A DNA stretch of 64,000 nt from Sunxiuqinia elliptica (GCF_900113005.1 NZ_FONW01000002.1:186001-250000), one strand, 5' to 3'. Positions 8,668 through 16,837 are shown, counted from the stretch's first letter. Translations and numbers: made by a program. Notes: generated by a model from the sequence alone, not told the origin.

Positions 8668-9663
8668 CTACAAGGAGCTTCGTAAAGTCAATTTTGTGGG
8701 TACACAAAAGTTCACCGATTCTCCTCCAGAGACAAATTCAGCCGCTTTGCGTCCCATGAGTTCAAAATCGGTAGAAATAACGGTGATACCTTCTTTGACA
8801 TATTTTTTCATAGGCGTCTCGTTGTAAGAAATAACGCCCACATCTTTTCCTGGAACCAGTTTTTTCTGGTCACACTGATCCAAAAAACGAGCAAGCATTC
8901 GGTCGCTAACCATCAGGTATAAATCGCCGGGTTGGATATTGAATTCGCGGCTGTTCTTTAGCACTTCGGAACTTATCTTATTGTCCTTACAGAAAGCGTT
9001 AAAATGGGTGATTGACTCCTGCGGATGGTACGTGAACTCCGGATACATGTAGATAAAACGTTCGTACTTTTTTATGGGCTGAAGGTGGGCTTGTAAACAG
9101 TCGTACAAGCTCTGCCCAAAATCTTGGAAAACCGATGAGTTCTCTGGTTTTGCATGCACCTCCCAATCGATAACCAGTAGCTTGTTGTTCGGAATTTGTT
9201 TGACAATTTCAGGAACCCGCTTATGGTCAAAGTTCATGACAATGTATTTGGTGTATTTCCCCAGACTTTCTTTAATGATGGTTTCAAACACATTGATGTT
9301 GTAGTGATGAAAATGTAGATCAACGGCAATATTGTCTGGAAGATTCTCAAGGAAGGAACCGTATAGCACCTCTTTGTATGCTTTAAAGGTATCCAGAAAC
9401 AGGAAAACTTTCGTCGTTGCTTTGCTCACAAAGTAGCCTTTATTTGGAACAGACTCAATGATTCCACGATTTTTCAATTCAGCATAAGCTTTAAAAACGG
9501 TGTCGCGCGACAGTGAACTTTCCTTACATAATTGGTTGACCGAAGGCAGGATGTCGCCTGCCTGAAGCAGGTTTTTACTGATTGCTTCAGTAACGGAATC
9601 GATTAACTGTTGAAATTTTAGTTGATTAGAGGCTGGATCAATTTTAAAGTGGAATTTGCTCAT
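8668..9663 (-). CDS. GntR-family regulator with LacI-type sugar-binding domain (xylose regulator)
   Basis: A 331-residue transcription factor. Residues 1-80 are a GntR winged helix (GDILPSVNQLCKESSLSRDTV, then GIIESVPNKGYFVSK), and the remainder resembles the periplasmic-binding-protein fold of LacI/AraR-type sensors (VGVISYNETP, ISTDFELMGRKAAEFV). It is adjacent to, and reads the same way as, the xylose genes, so it probably represses them until xylose or a derivative binds. I chose the ATG at 9663 (MSKFHFKID); a TTG-started extension to 9702 would run through the repeated operator and the -7 element, and is unlikely. The operator copy upstream suggests autoregulation. Confidence 0.85.
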   Translation of the reverse strand: MSKFHFKIDPASNQLKFQQLIDSVTEAISKNLLQAGDILPSVNQLCKESSLSRDTVFKAYAELKNRGIIESVPNKGYFVSKATTKVFLFLDTFKAYKEVLYGSFLENLPDNIAVDLHFHHYNINVFETIIKESLGKYTKYIVMNFDHKRVPEIVKQIPNNKLLVIDWEVHAKPENSSVFQDFGQSLYDCLQAHLQPIKKYERFIYMYPEFTYHPQESITHFNAFCKDNKISSEVLKNSREFNIQPGDLYLMVSDRMLARFLDQCDQKKLVPGKDVGVISYNETPMKKYVKEGITVISTDFELMGRKAAEFVSGGESVNFCVPTKLTLRSSL

Positions 9664-9685
9664 TGATGTTAAGCTATTTAAGTGG

Positions 9686-9707
9686 TCTGTTCTGGTATGC
9701 AAACATA
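9686..9707 (-). promoter_or_regulatory. gntR -7 element with putative operator (copy 2)
   Basis: The minus strand reads TATGTTTG (9700-9707), a perfect TAnnTTTG element, running straight into the 15-bp sequence shared with the xylB promoter (9686-9700). GTATG-CAAA-CATAC at 9695-9708 is also a small palindrome. No clear -33 element is seen. Confidence 0.55.
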
Positions 9708-9780
9708 CAAAACTAATTGTGAAATTTCTGATTTTCTTTTTGAATGAAAGGTAATAATCGGAAGTAAATGCCGTTTAAAG

Positions 9781-9865
9781 AGCAAAAGGATAAGTGGAGA
9801 GCTTTCAATTTATACTTCTAAAGTTTGGTCAATTCGGTATATTCTCCCTTATCCTTTTGATTTGC
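9781..9865. repeat. long imperfect inverted repeat
   Basis: CAAAAGGATAAGTGGAGA (9783-9800) pairs with TCTCCCTTATCCTTTTG (9843-9859) with one extra base in the left arm, and AGC/GCT flank it loosely. The loop is about 42 bases. It lies between divergent genes, so it is not an ordinary terminator. Function unknown. Confidence 0.55.
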
Positions 9866-9982
9866 TAAATTTAATCTTTTCCAATCAGATCTTAAAGCCT
9901 TTAGATCGAAAACAAGCTTTATTTAATACCTTAGTGGCTCCTTGGTTTTAGTAGATCAAAGAAATCCAAAAATAAAACTGAA

Positions 9983-10549
9983 ATGTTGAAAGAATTAATC
10001 ATGAAAAACCGGAGCTATCGACGGTTTGACGAAAAGCAACGATTAAAACCTGAGCAACTGCTTAAATGGATTGATTTGGCTCGTTGCTCTGCCAGTGCAC
10101 GAAATGCCCAGTCGTTGAAGTATTTGGTGGTTACCGAAACGGATCAATGCGAGATACTGTTTCCTGTATTGGCATGGGCGGGCTACCTGAAAGACTGGAA
10201 AGGGCCTCGAGAGGGGGAGCGTCCGGCTGCCTACCTGGTGATGTTGAATGATCTGCAAATTACGGAAAACTATTATTGCGATCATGGAATTGCTGCCCAA
10301 AGTATTTTGTTGGGCGCTGTTGAAGACGGCTATGGTGGTTGTATTGTTGCGGCGGTCAATCGGAATAAGTTGAAACAACTGTTTCAGCTTGCTGATCATC
10401 TGGAAGTGGTTCAGGTAATTGCTTTAGGAAAGCCTGTAGAGCAAGTTGTATTGGATGAAATGGTTGACGAGGATTATAAATACTGGCGCGATGAACATCA
10501 GGTTCATCATGTTCCCAAAAGGAAATTGGAAGATCTTATTATCAGCTAA
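9983..10549 (+). CDS. nitroreductase family protein
   Basis: A 188-residue FMN-dependent oxidoreductase of the nitroreductase superfamily. The N-terminal helix LIMKNRSYRRFDEKQRL carries the Arg-rich FMN phosphate contact, RCSASARNAQSLKYLV is the typical SARNAQ-type FMN site, and ENYYCDHGIAAQSILLGAVEDGYGGC is the central dimer-interface helix with the Gly-rich turn. The C-terminus (ALGKPVEQVVLD, then YWRDEHQVHHVPKRKLEDLI) matches the branch often annotated as nitroreductase in Bacteroidota. The physiological substrate is unknown. It stands alone, with a terminator after it. Confidence 0.9.
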   Translation: MLKELIMKNRSYRRFDEKQRLKPEQLLKWIDLARCSASARNAQSLKYLVVTETDQCEILFPVLAWAGYLKDWKGPREGERPAAYLVMLNDLQITENYYCDHGIAAQSILLGAVEDGYGGCIVAAVNRNKLKQLFQLADHLEVVQVIALGKPVEQVVLDEMVDEDYKYWRDEHQVHHVPKRKLEDLIIS

Positions 10550-10616
10550 GAGACCGTTTAAATTTTAGCGACAAAATAACTCAAAATAAGATGAGCGATA
10601 AACCTTAAACAGTTTC

Positions 10617-10660
10617 AAAAAGGAAGGGGTGATTCTGGCAATGAATCCCCCCTTTTCCTA
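10617..10660. terminator. terminator between convergent nitroreductase and proline dehydrogenase genes
   Basis: AGGAAGGGGTGATTC (10621-10635) pairs with GAATCCCCCCTTTTCCT (10643-10659) with small bulges around a 7-base loop, flanked by A's on one side and T-rich sequence on the other. Its position between two convergent stops suits bidirectional termination. Confidence 0.65.
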
Positions 10661-10666
10661 TCAAAA

Positions 10667-11578
10667 TTAACCCCTAAAAAACAGTGCTTTGATAATATGG
10701 CTGGCCATTTTGGGATTTTCTTTCAACCGTCGGGTTGAATAGTTAAACCATTGTTTCCCAAAAGGCACATAAACCCTCATTTTATGTCCGCGCTTAACAA
10801 TTGAACTACGTAGCTCCGGTGTTACACCATAAAGCATTTGGAATTCATACATCGTTTGGGGGACCTGGTATTTTTCAATAAGCTTTAAGGCTTCTTCAAC
10901 TAGAAACTTGTCGTGAGTTGCGATACCTGCGTACATCTTGTTTTGAAACATGAATTCCAAATCTTCCAGGTAATGCTTTCTAACTTCTTCGTAATCCTTG
11001 AAAGCGATTTGTTTAGGCTCAACATAAATGCCTTTACATAGTCTGAAGTTGAGCGGGTAACCATTGGATGGAAAGTTGCTAAAGTCGGTCAAGTCTTCAA
11101 GTGTGCGTCGAAGGTAGGCCTGAATCACAAGCCCAACATGTCCGCTGAATTCCTTTTTTAATTTCTTGAACAGTTCAATTTCAATGTCAACACATTGAGA
11201 ATCTTCCATGTCAATACGGATGAAGTTATTCTTCTCCGCTGCTTTGGCAATAATCTCTCGGATATGTTGATAACAGACCTCCTGATCAATTAGTAAACCG
11301 AACATGGTTGGTTTTAAAGAGAAATTCCCCTGAATTCCTTCAGCGGTAAATCGCTCAATAATTTCGAGGTATTGATTTTTATTCTCCTCCGCCTGCTCCA
11401 GATTGGTGATAAACTCACCAAGCAGGTCGATCGTGACTTCAATGTTCTTTTCATTGAGTTTTTTCGATACTTCCAGGCCTTGGTCAATCCCCTCTCCTGC
11501 GATGTATCTTTTGCTGAACAGCCAAATCAGCTTTTTTGGCATGTAAGGCAGCAAGTTGGCAAGCATCTTATTAAACAT
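10667..11578 (-). CDS. proline dehydrogenase
   Basis: Flavoprotein that oxidises proline to 1-pyrroline-5-carboxylate, passing electrons to the quinone pool; it is the single-domain counterpart of the PutA PRODH domain. The 303-residue protein shows the barrel motifs FIRIDMEDSQCVD, GLVIQAYLRRTLEDL, FRLCKGIYVEPKQIAF, AGIATHDKFLVEEAL, YEFQMLYGV and the C-terminal RVYVPFGKQWFNYSTRRLKENP that binds substrate carboxylate with Arg residues. I chose ATG at 11578; the frame also opens with TTG six bases earlier. The second pathway enzyme, P5C dehydrogenase, is not in this window. Confidence 0.93.
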   Translation of the reverse strand: MFNKMLANLLPYMPKKLIWLFSKRYIAGEGIDQGLEVSKKLNEKNIEVTIDLLGEFITNLEQAEENKNQYLEIIERFTAEGIQGNFSLKPTMFGLLIDQEVCYQHIREIIAKAAEKNNFIRIDMEDSQCVDIEIELFKKLKKEFSGHVGLVIQAYLRRTLEDLTDFSNFPSNGYPLNFRLCKGIYVEPKQIAFKDYEEVRKHYLEDLEFMFQNKMYAGIATHDKFLVEEALKLIEKYQVPQTMYEFQMLYGVTPELRSSIVKRGHKMRVYVPFGKQWFNYSTRRLKENPKMASHIIKALFFRG

Positions 11579-11901
11579 GTTCAATTTAAAATTTAGGTGT
11601 TTAGTTTTTGGGCTTTTTAAAAATACGCAATAGGCGAGCTTGGTATCAATGATGTTTATCAGCGAATATTTATGATTTTACGCATATTTTCGCTCGAATA
11701 CAGAAATGATGGGGCCTCAAAAAAATATTGGAATAAGGCTTTAAACCTAATTTTAAATTTTTATTTTTGGCTGAAATTATTTGTATGACCTGGCTTTTGA
11801 AACTGGCCGGTCGAATTCGTCCGGATTTTGTGGAAAGGGATGACATCAGATACGGACAGGTTTTTTAAGTTTCTGAAAACAAAAAAACTAATACATAAGA
11901 A
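11579..11901. other. intergenic region between divergent proline dehydrogenase and ompH genes
   Basis: No ORF of coding character is seen. A TATTTTTG match at 11762-11769 could be the -7 element of the ompH gene, which would give a leader of about 125 bases, but no -33 match is seen. A partial inverted repeat (AGCGAA... TTCGCT) lies at about 11661-11694. Confidence 0.5.
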
Positions 11902-12498
11902 ATGAAAAATACTTCATTGATCCTGAACTTGGTTTTGGCCGTTGCTGTAATTGGTATTTATGCTTTGCATTTTAGTGGAAAAAATTCGAAAGAAGTAGTT
12001 GCTGAAAAATCATCAAGCGTGAGCTCTTCCGATGGATTGAAAATTGCCTATGTTAAAGTGGATTCACTAATTGTGAATTACGATTTAGCTCAGGAACTCC
12101 ACGATAATTTCACTAAAAATCAGGAAGCTTATACCAAAGAATATACAGAAAAGCGTTCATCTTTTGAAAAGCGTGCTGCTGCTTTTCAGGAAAAGGTTCA
12201 ACGGGGTGGTTTCTTAACACAGGACCGTGCAATTCAGGAACGTGACCGTTTGGTTAGCGAAGAGCAAGAGGTATTGACGCTGGATCAAGAGCTGTCAACC
12301 AAACTTTCAGAAATGCAGGCTGCCAATAACCAACAGCTGATTGATAGCTTGATGAGTTATTTGGAAGAATTTAATGCCGACCAGAAGTACAATTACATTT
12401 TGAACTCTGGAGATGTATTAATTGGCGATGAGGCTCATAACATTACCAAAGAGGTACTGGAAGTGTTGAATAGCCGGTACAACTCAAATAAAAAGTAA
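11902..12498 (+). CDS. OmpH/Skp-like periplasmic chaperone
   Basis: A 198-residue OmpH-family protein. The N-terminus has a hydrophobic segment (LILNLVLAVAVIGIYALHF) that serves as signal peptide or membrane anchor. The mature start LKIAYVKVDSLIVNYDLAQEL is the conserved beta-strand region of Skp/OmpH. Residues ~70-165 form the long charged coiled coil (KNQEAYTKEYTEKRS, then EEQEVLTLDQELSTKLSEMQ). The end (YNYILNSGDVLIGDEAHNITKEVLEVLN) completes the trimerisation body. Known family members hold unfolded outer-membrane proteins in the periplasm. A strong terminator follows, so it is a single-gene unit. Confidence 0.9.
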   Translation: MKNTSLILNLVLAVAVIGIYALHFSGKNSKEVVAEKSSSVSSSDGLKIAYVKVDSLIVNYDLAQELHDNFTKNQEAYTKEYTEKRSSFEKRAAAFQEKVQRGGFLTQDRAIQERDRLVSEEQEVLTLDQELSTKLSEMQAANNQQLIDSLMSYLEEFNADQKYNYILNSGDVLIGDEAHNITKEVLEVLNSRYNSNKK

Positions 12499-12521
12499 AT
12501 CTTACAAATACGATAGTTGAA

Positions 12522-12550
12522 AAATCCGGACTTTTGTCCGGATTTTTTTT
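12522..12550 (+). terminator. terminator of the ompH-like gene
   Basis: AATCCGGAC and GTCCGGATT form a perfect stem with a 4-base loop followed by a run of T's. Because this sequence lies inside the longest possible ORF for the next gene, it also argues that the glycosyltransferase starts later, at the ATG at 12568. Confidence 0.9.
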
Positions 12551-12567
12551 ATTTCTACCTTTCCTAC

Positions 12568-13779
12568 ATGAGTTTTGCTGATCGTTATATCAACAGGAAT
12601 ATTATCTATCCTCCGTTTATTGAAGAAGCTCCGGCTTCAACTCTTGGAATGGTTGTAGTGATTCCTTGTTATGATGAGCCAGAAATATTAAATACCCTCG
12701 AAGCTTTGAAGGCTTGCCAGCCACCAAGCTGCCAGCTTGAGGTGTTGGTGGTTATCAATCATTCTGAGCTAAGTTCACCAAAGATCATTGCCCAAAATGA
12801 ACAAACAGCTCAGCAGCTACACGATTGGAAAAAAGAAAATGCATCGTGCTTTTTTCAACTGCATGTCATTCAGGCTCCTCCTTTTCGGAAAAAGCATGCC
12901 GGGGCGGGGCTGGCGCGAAAAACAGGAATGGATGAAGCGATCCGACGGTTTGCTGCCATTGATTTTCCAGATGGCGTGCTTGTTTCGCTGGATGCGGATA
13001 CCACGGTTGATCAGAACTATTTTTGCGAGCTAGAGCAACATTTTCAGAGTTTTCCCAAACAGGTGGGAACAACCATACGCTTTAAGCATCGCACAGAGGA
13101 ATTGGACGATGAACGTCACCGCCAAGGAATGGACTTGTATGAAGACTACTTGCACTACTATAAACAGGCGATGGCTTACACGGGGTTTCCACACGCAATT
13201 TACACCATTGGTTCTGCCTTTGCTGTTCGTGCCTTACCCTACGTGAAACAAGGTGGAATGAACCGAAAGCAAGCGGGAGAGGACTTTTACTTTCTGCATA
13301 AGTTGACCCAGGTGGGTGAGATCGGAGAAATAACTACCACTTGTGTCTATCCATCTGCACGCATTTCTCATCGGGTGCCGTTTGGTACCGGGCCAGTATT
13401 GAAAAAGTGGCTTGAGGGCGAGGAGACTTTACGCGAAACTTACAACTTTCAAGCTTTTGATGATTTGAAGCAGTTGTTTGATTTGCTGGAAGAGTTGTAT
13501 CAAAGCTCTTCGGAGGATTGTCCCGGTTTGTTGGTGAAGCTGCCAGGGGCTGTGAAAAGCTTTTTGCAAGCGGATGATTTTGAAGCGATTCTTTTGGAAA
13601 TAAAAGAAAACTCAGCTCGATTTGACAGCTTTCAGAAACGGTTCTTTTTGAATTTTAATGCTTTTAAAATTCTGAAGTACCTGAATTTTGTGCATCCCGC
13701 TTTTTTTGAAATGCAGGAGTTGGGTGAAGCAATTCAGCTTTTAGCTGCCCATGACCAAGCAAAGACAGCTAAAAGCTGA
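12568..13779 (+). CDS. GT2-like glycosyltransferase
   Basis: A 403-residue protein with a GT-A fold of glycosyltransferase family 2. After the N-terminal strand (LGMVVVIPCYDEPEILN) come the nucleotide-sugar binding region and the metal-binding DADTT (VSLDADTTVDQNYF), an acceptor loop with AYTGFPHAIYTIGSAFAVRA, and AGEDFYFLHKL, the ED motif that supplies the catalytic base. No membrane segments are seen, so it is likely cytoplasmic or peripheral. The sugar and acceptor are unknown, and no polysaccharide genes are nearby. ATG at 12568 is chosen because the upstream part of the frame crosses the ompH terminator. Confidence 0.8.
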   Translation: MSFADRYINRNIIYPPFIEEAPASTLGMVVVIPCYDEPEILNTLEALKACQPPSCQLEVLVVINHSELSSPKIIAQNEQTAQQLHDWKKENASCFFQLHVIQAPPFRKKHAGAGLARKTGMDEAIRRFAAIDFPDGVLVSLDADTTVDQNYFCELEQHFQSFPKQVGTTIRFKHRTEELDDERHRQGMDLYEDYLHYYKQAMAYTGFPHAIYTIGSAFAVRALPYVKQGGMNRKQAGEDFYFLHKLTQVGEIGEITTTCVYPSARISHRVPFGTGPVLKKWLEGEETLRETYNFQAFDDLKQLFDLLEELYQSSSEDCPGLLVKLPGAVKSFLQADDFEAILLEIKENSARFDSFQKRFFLNFNAFKILKYLNFVHPAFFEMQELGEAIQLLAAHDQAKTAKS

Positions 13780-13785
13780 AAGGGT

Positions 13786-15222
13786 TTATTTTTTTAGTTG
13801 TTGGGCTGTTTCCTGAATCAAATTCCAGGCATTTTCGACATGACGACGTTCGGTCGACGTTTGCCCAATACTCATTCTAAGCCAAAACTGCTCATTCAAA
13901 ACGGTGTGTGTTAGATAGATTTTTCCGCCTTTATTCAGCGTATCCATCAACTGTTTATTAAAAGCATCATCAGCCTTGTAGCGGAAGCAAACCAAGTTGA
14001 ATGGCGGCTCATTTAGCAATTCAAAGTCGGACGACTGGTTGACCCACTGGCTGAAGCCTTGTGCGAGTTGGATATGTTCCCGAATGTGGTGACGCAGCCC
14101 TTCAACCCCATAGTGACGAATAACAAACCACAATTTTAGCGCACGGAAACGTCGCCCAAGCTGAATGTGCCAATCGCGATAATCGATAACTGCCCCTTGT
14201 TCAGTCGCTTCGTTTTTTAGGTACTCGGGCAAAATGCTAAGTGTTTTGATCAGTACCGATTTATCCGAAACATAAAAGCAGTCGCAGTCAAAGTTGGTGA
14301 ACATCCATTTGTGCGGATTAAAGGCATAACTTTTCGCCAGTTCAAGCCCATCAAAATGGCTGCGCTTTTCGGGGCAAATAGCAGCAGTTCCCGACATGGC
14401 CGCATCAACATGAAGCCAGATGTCATATTTGCGGCAAACCTCGCCAATGGCTCGAACAGGATCTACGGCATTGGAAGAAGTGGTTCCAATGGTTGCACAA
14501 GTAAAGAATGGGATAAAACCTTCTTCAATGTCTTTTTGAATTTGCTCTTCCAGCTTCTCCGGAATCATGGCTTGGTTCTCGTCAGCAGCAATGATGCGCA
14601 GGTTGTTAATACCAATGCCAGCAATCTTAATTCCCTTTTCAACGGAGGAATGCGTGTGTGAAGAGATGTAGGCAACCGTTTTAGGGCATCCTCCCAATTG
14701 GTTGGTGCCAAAGTTGGTTTTCATCTCACGTGCGCAAAGCAGGGCAGTTAGCAAGGCATTTGAAGCAGTGTCCTGAATAACGCCACCGCCTTTTTCTGTG
14801 GTTTTAAATTGTTGCGGAAGCCCCATCATATCAACAAGCCAGTCGAGGACATGGCTTTCCAGCTCGGTGCAGGCCGGACTGGTTGCCCAAAGCATACCTT
14901 GCACACCAAGACCGGCCGACAATAGTTCGCCTAAAATAGAAGGGCCGGATGTGTTGGATTGAAAATAAGCAAAAAAGTTGGGAGACTGCCAGTGGGTGAT
15001 TCCGGGCATGATGAATTGCTCAACATCTTTCATCATGTGATCGAAGCTTTCTCCTTGTTCGGGAGCTTGTTCCGGCAGGTGTTTCCGAACGTCACCTGGC
15101 TTGGCCTGTGACAAAACCGGGTAACTTTCAACTTGCTCATAATAATCCGCAATCCAATCGATGAGTTTCTTGCCTTGTTCCCGGAATTGCTCCGGGCTCA
15201 TGTGGTAGTTTTTTGTTGTCAT
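13786..15222 (-). CDS. PLP-dependent aromatic-L-amino-acid decarboxylase family protein
   Basis: A 478-residue group II decarboxylase that removes CO2 from an aromatic amino acid (tyrosine, tryptophan, phenylalanine or DOPA) to give an amine. Family signs are GITHWQSPNFFAYFQSN, the substrate loop LWATSPACTELE, GGVIQDTASNA, CATIGTTSSNAVDP, LHVDAAMSGTAAICPE with the PLP Asp, and the Schiff-base Lys in FNPHKWMFTNFDCDC. LGRRFRALKLWFVIRHYG is near the C-terminal domain. Exact substrate preference cannot be read from the sequence. It is convergent with the glycosyltransferase, 6 bases apart, and has no amino-acid transporter beside it. Confidence 0.88.
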   Translation of the reverse strand: MTTKNYHMSPEQFREQGKKLIDWIADYYEQVESYPVLSQAKPGDVRKHLPEQAPEQGESFDHMMKDVEQFIMPGITHWQSPNFFAYFQSNTSGPSILGELLSAGLGVQGMLWATSPACTELESHVLDWLVDMMGLPQQFKTTEKGGGVIQDTASNALLTALLCAREMKTNFGTNQLGGCPKTVAYISSHTHSSVEKGIKIAGIGINNLRIIAADENQAMIPEKLEEQIQKDIEEGFIPFFTCATIGTTSSNAVDPVRAIGEVCRKYDIWLHVDAAMSGTAAICPEKRSHFDGLELAKSYAFNPHKWMFTNFDCDCFYVSDKSVLIKTLSILPEYLKNEATEQGAVIDYRDWHIQLGRRFRALKLWFVIRHYGVEGLRHHIREHIQLAQGFSQWVNQSSDFELLNEPPFNLVCFRYKADDAFNKQLMDTLNKGGKIYLTHTVLNEQFWLRMSIGQTSTERRHVENAWNLIQETAQQLKK

Positions 15223-15334
15223 GGTATTATTTCAGGGGTTGAGTTGTGATTATTCTTTTTCTGTTAGATGTTATTTAACCCTATTGGGTTGGTGATTATT
15301 GTTTGTAAAGATTTAAAACGTGTTAAAAAAGTGT

Positions 15335-15616
15335 TTAGTAGTGTATCTCGAAATCAGTATAGTTCCTGTTTGGCTCTAACTGACTTTGGTGTAATTGGTC
15401 TGTTCGGCTAAAGCCATTTCCCAGTTTCAGGTAATCAATAAAGCAATTGATTTCGCTCGATAAACCTTCGACTTCAATTTCCACTTTGCCATTTGGCAGG
15501 TTGCGTACCCAACCTGTGAGTTGACATTCGCGAGCTTTGGTGGAAACAAAATGGCGGAATCCAACACCTTGCACCCTTCCCGAAACGATGATATGGCGAG
15601 CAGACCTAGGATTCAA
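15335..15616 (-). CDS. acyP: acylphosphatase
   Basis: Hydrolyses acyl phosphates such as acetyl phosphate or carbamoyl phosphate. The 93-residue domain has the signature VSGRVQGVGFRHFVSTKA (catalytic Arg in GFRHF), then GWVRNLPNGKVEIEVEG with the catalytic Asn, and ends with the final strand NYTDFEIHY. There is no ATG: the best start is TTG at 15616 (LNPRSARHII), which overlaps the end of the upstream membrane-protein gene by 11 bases in another frame. Translational coupling to that gene is therefore likely. A low-level or coupled translation is inferred; a start error or a sequencing frameshift is the alternative. Confidence 0.85.
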   Translation of the reverse strand: MNPRSARHIIVSGRVQGVGFRHFVSTKARECQLTGWVRNLPNGKVEIEVEGLSSEINCFIDYLKLGNGFSRTDQLHQSQLEPNRNYTDFEIHY

Positions 15617-15992
15617 CCGTGGGCGTGTTTTCCGGTTGCTTGCCAAACTGGGCAACGACATCAGTTTGTACCAAGGCCCAGATTGAATAGGCTCCAACAG
15701 CTGTGCCAATAGGAAAGTTAAACAGGTTGAGTACCGATAAAATGAGGACCAAAATACGAGCCCATTCTTTTCTTTTGAACAGTCCAATACCTCCAATTAG
15801 TCCGGGAATCGACATGAGTAAAAAGAAAATAACAAGCACATTGGCAATCATGGTAATGATAAAACTGGCTTCGGGCTCCTCGACAAAATCACCCGTCAAA
15901 TTTAGGACAGCGTAAATTAAAACAGAGAAGATAATACCGAATATACTGAATCCAATTTGCAGGGCGGCTACTACGTTGATATGCTTTTCCAT
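15606..15992 (-). CDS. small membrane protein, four predicted segments
   Basis: A 128-residue integral membrane protein of unknown function. Hydrophobic segments are near residues 8-30, 43-68 (FIITMIANVLVIFFLLMSIPG), 75-95 (ILVLILSVLNLF) and 95-112, with a short charged loop FKRKEWA typical of small Bacteroidota membrane proteins of the DUF4064-like type. The tail QFGKQPENTPTVES is cytoplasmic or periplasmic and its last codons overlap the start of the acylphosphatase gene. No functional residue stands out. The assignment to a real gene rests on a good ATG, length and hydrophobic pattern. Confidence 0.7.
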   Translation of the reverse strand: MEKHINVVAALQIGFSIFGIIFSVLIYAVLNLTGDFVEEPEASFIITMIANVLVIFFLLMSIPGLIGGIGLFKRKEWARILVLILSVLNLFNFPIGTAVGAYSIWALVQTDVVAQFGKQPENTPTVES

Positions 15993-16291
15993 AGTCAGTT
16001 TTTTTGTTTAAAAATAACAAGAATGTTTGATAATTGCATGCGATTTAAAAGTACTTCTTTCAATAGCTGCTTTTGAGTTGAAAATTGTAAAAAATGGTTC
16101 GTTCAACTTTCTGATTTTTGTACAGGAGAATCGTTTGGATAAAATAAAGATTTTGAAAGTGCTGAAGTTGTTATATAACATAAGTGTTCCTGCGCAACTG
16201 AAAGGGAGCTTCAGTCATCTATGTTACAGTTGCGATTTGATAGGGACGAAAAGAAATGTACAAGCAACTTAAAATAAGCAGTTCTAGACGA
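15993..16291. other. intergenic region without clear features
   Basis: An 81-codon frame at 16027-16272 exists but has no homologous look, no signal for translation and biased composition. Nothing else is seen apart from A/T-rich sequence that may carry the promoter of the following lipoprotein genes. Confidence 0.5.
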
Positions 16292-16762
16292 ATGAAAGCA
16301 TTTCACTTAAAGATTAGTATAACCTTTTTATTCTTTGTCCTTATAGGAGTAGGTTGTGAAAAGGAAGAAGATTTAGCGATGGCTGAAGGTTATGTGGTTG
16401 GTTCGTTTGTCGCCGATGTGATAAGAGAGGGGCAAGTAACAGGGGAGAAGACCGGAAGAGGCTACTGCATATTGCTAAAAGGAAGTAAAAACAAAAGCAT
16501 GGATTTTTATACATTTAATTTTCCTGATGACTTCTTTCAATTTCAAGAAGAACTGCTTATTCCTGAATACAATGGGAATAACTGTGGACCTAATTTCTTC
16601 CCGGATAGTTTGAAGTATATCTATAAAATAAAATTCAGTTACCAATTGGTTGAAGAACTTAACAAAGTTCAGTTTGTAACTGGAGCTTGCACTGCTTTGT
16701 ACCCAACATTTGCTTGGGATGATTTTAAGCAAGTGATCTTATTTGAACCAACGGTAAATTAA
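16292..16762 (+). CDS. hypothetical lipoprotein with acidic lipobox tail
   Basis: A 156-residue secreted lipoprotein of unknown function. The signal peptide MKAFHLKISITFLFFVLIGVGC ends in a lipobox with Cys followed by EKEED. Acid-rich residues just after the lipid Cys resemble the lipoprotein export signal that places Bacteroidota lipoproteins on the cell surface. The mature part has YVVGSFVADVIREGQVTGEKTGRGYCILLKG and CGPNFFPDSL, with three further Cys. ATG at 16292 is preferred over the ATG at 16256 because it gives a clean signal peptide. It heads a cluster of three or four lipoprotein genes. Confidence 0.7.
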   Translation: MKAFHLKISITFLFFVLIGVGCEKEEDLAMAEGYVVGSFVADVIREGQVTGEKTGRGYCILLKGSKNKSMDFYTFNFPDDFFQFQEELLIPEYNGNNCGPNFFPDSLKYIYKIKFSYQLVEELNKVQFVTGACTALYPTFAWDDFKQVILFEPTVN

Positions 16763-16837
16763 TCTGTAAACTCTAATCTAAAGGAGATGGACGTTAATCT
16801 CATCAAGCAAATTGCAGTTAATGCAGCTAAGTCAAAA

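Larger units (their letters stand above)
9664..9982. other. intergenic region between divergent regulator and nitroreductase genes
   Basis: No gene is seen here. It holds the regulator's operator copy (9686-9700) and -7 element (9700-9707), and a long imperfect inverted repeat at 9781-9865. A smaller hairpin-like GATCTTAAAG/CTTTAGATC pairing occurs at about 9888-9907. Confidence 0.7.

Noticed and set aside
8668-9702. Longer GntR protein starting at TTG 9702
   Set aside because: The extra 13 codons span the repeated operator and the -7 element; ATG at 9663 gives the standard GntR start.
12517-13779. Glycosyltransferase starting at 12517
   Set aside because: The first 17 codons coincide with the strong ompH terminator hairpin; the ATG at 12568 is the logical start.
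16027-16272. 81-codon open frame upstream of the lipoproteins
   Set aside because: No homologue-like features, A/T-rich composition, and no -7 element or ribosome site; treated as non-coding.
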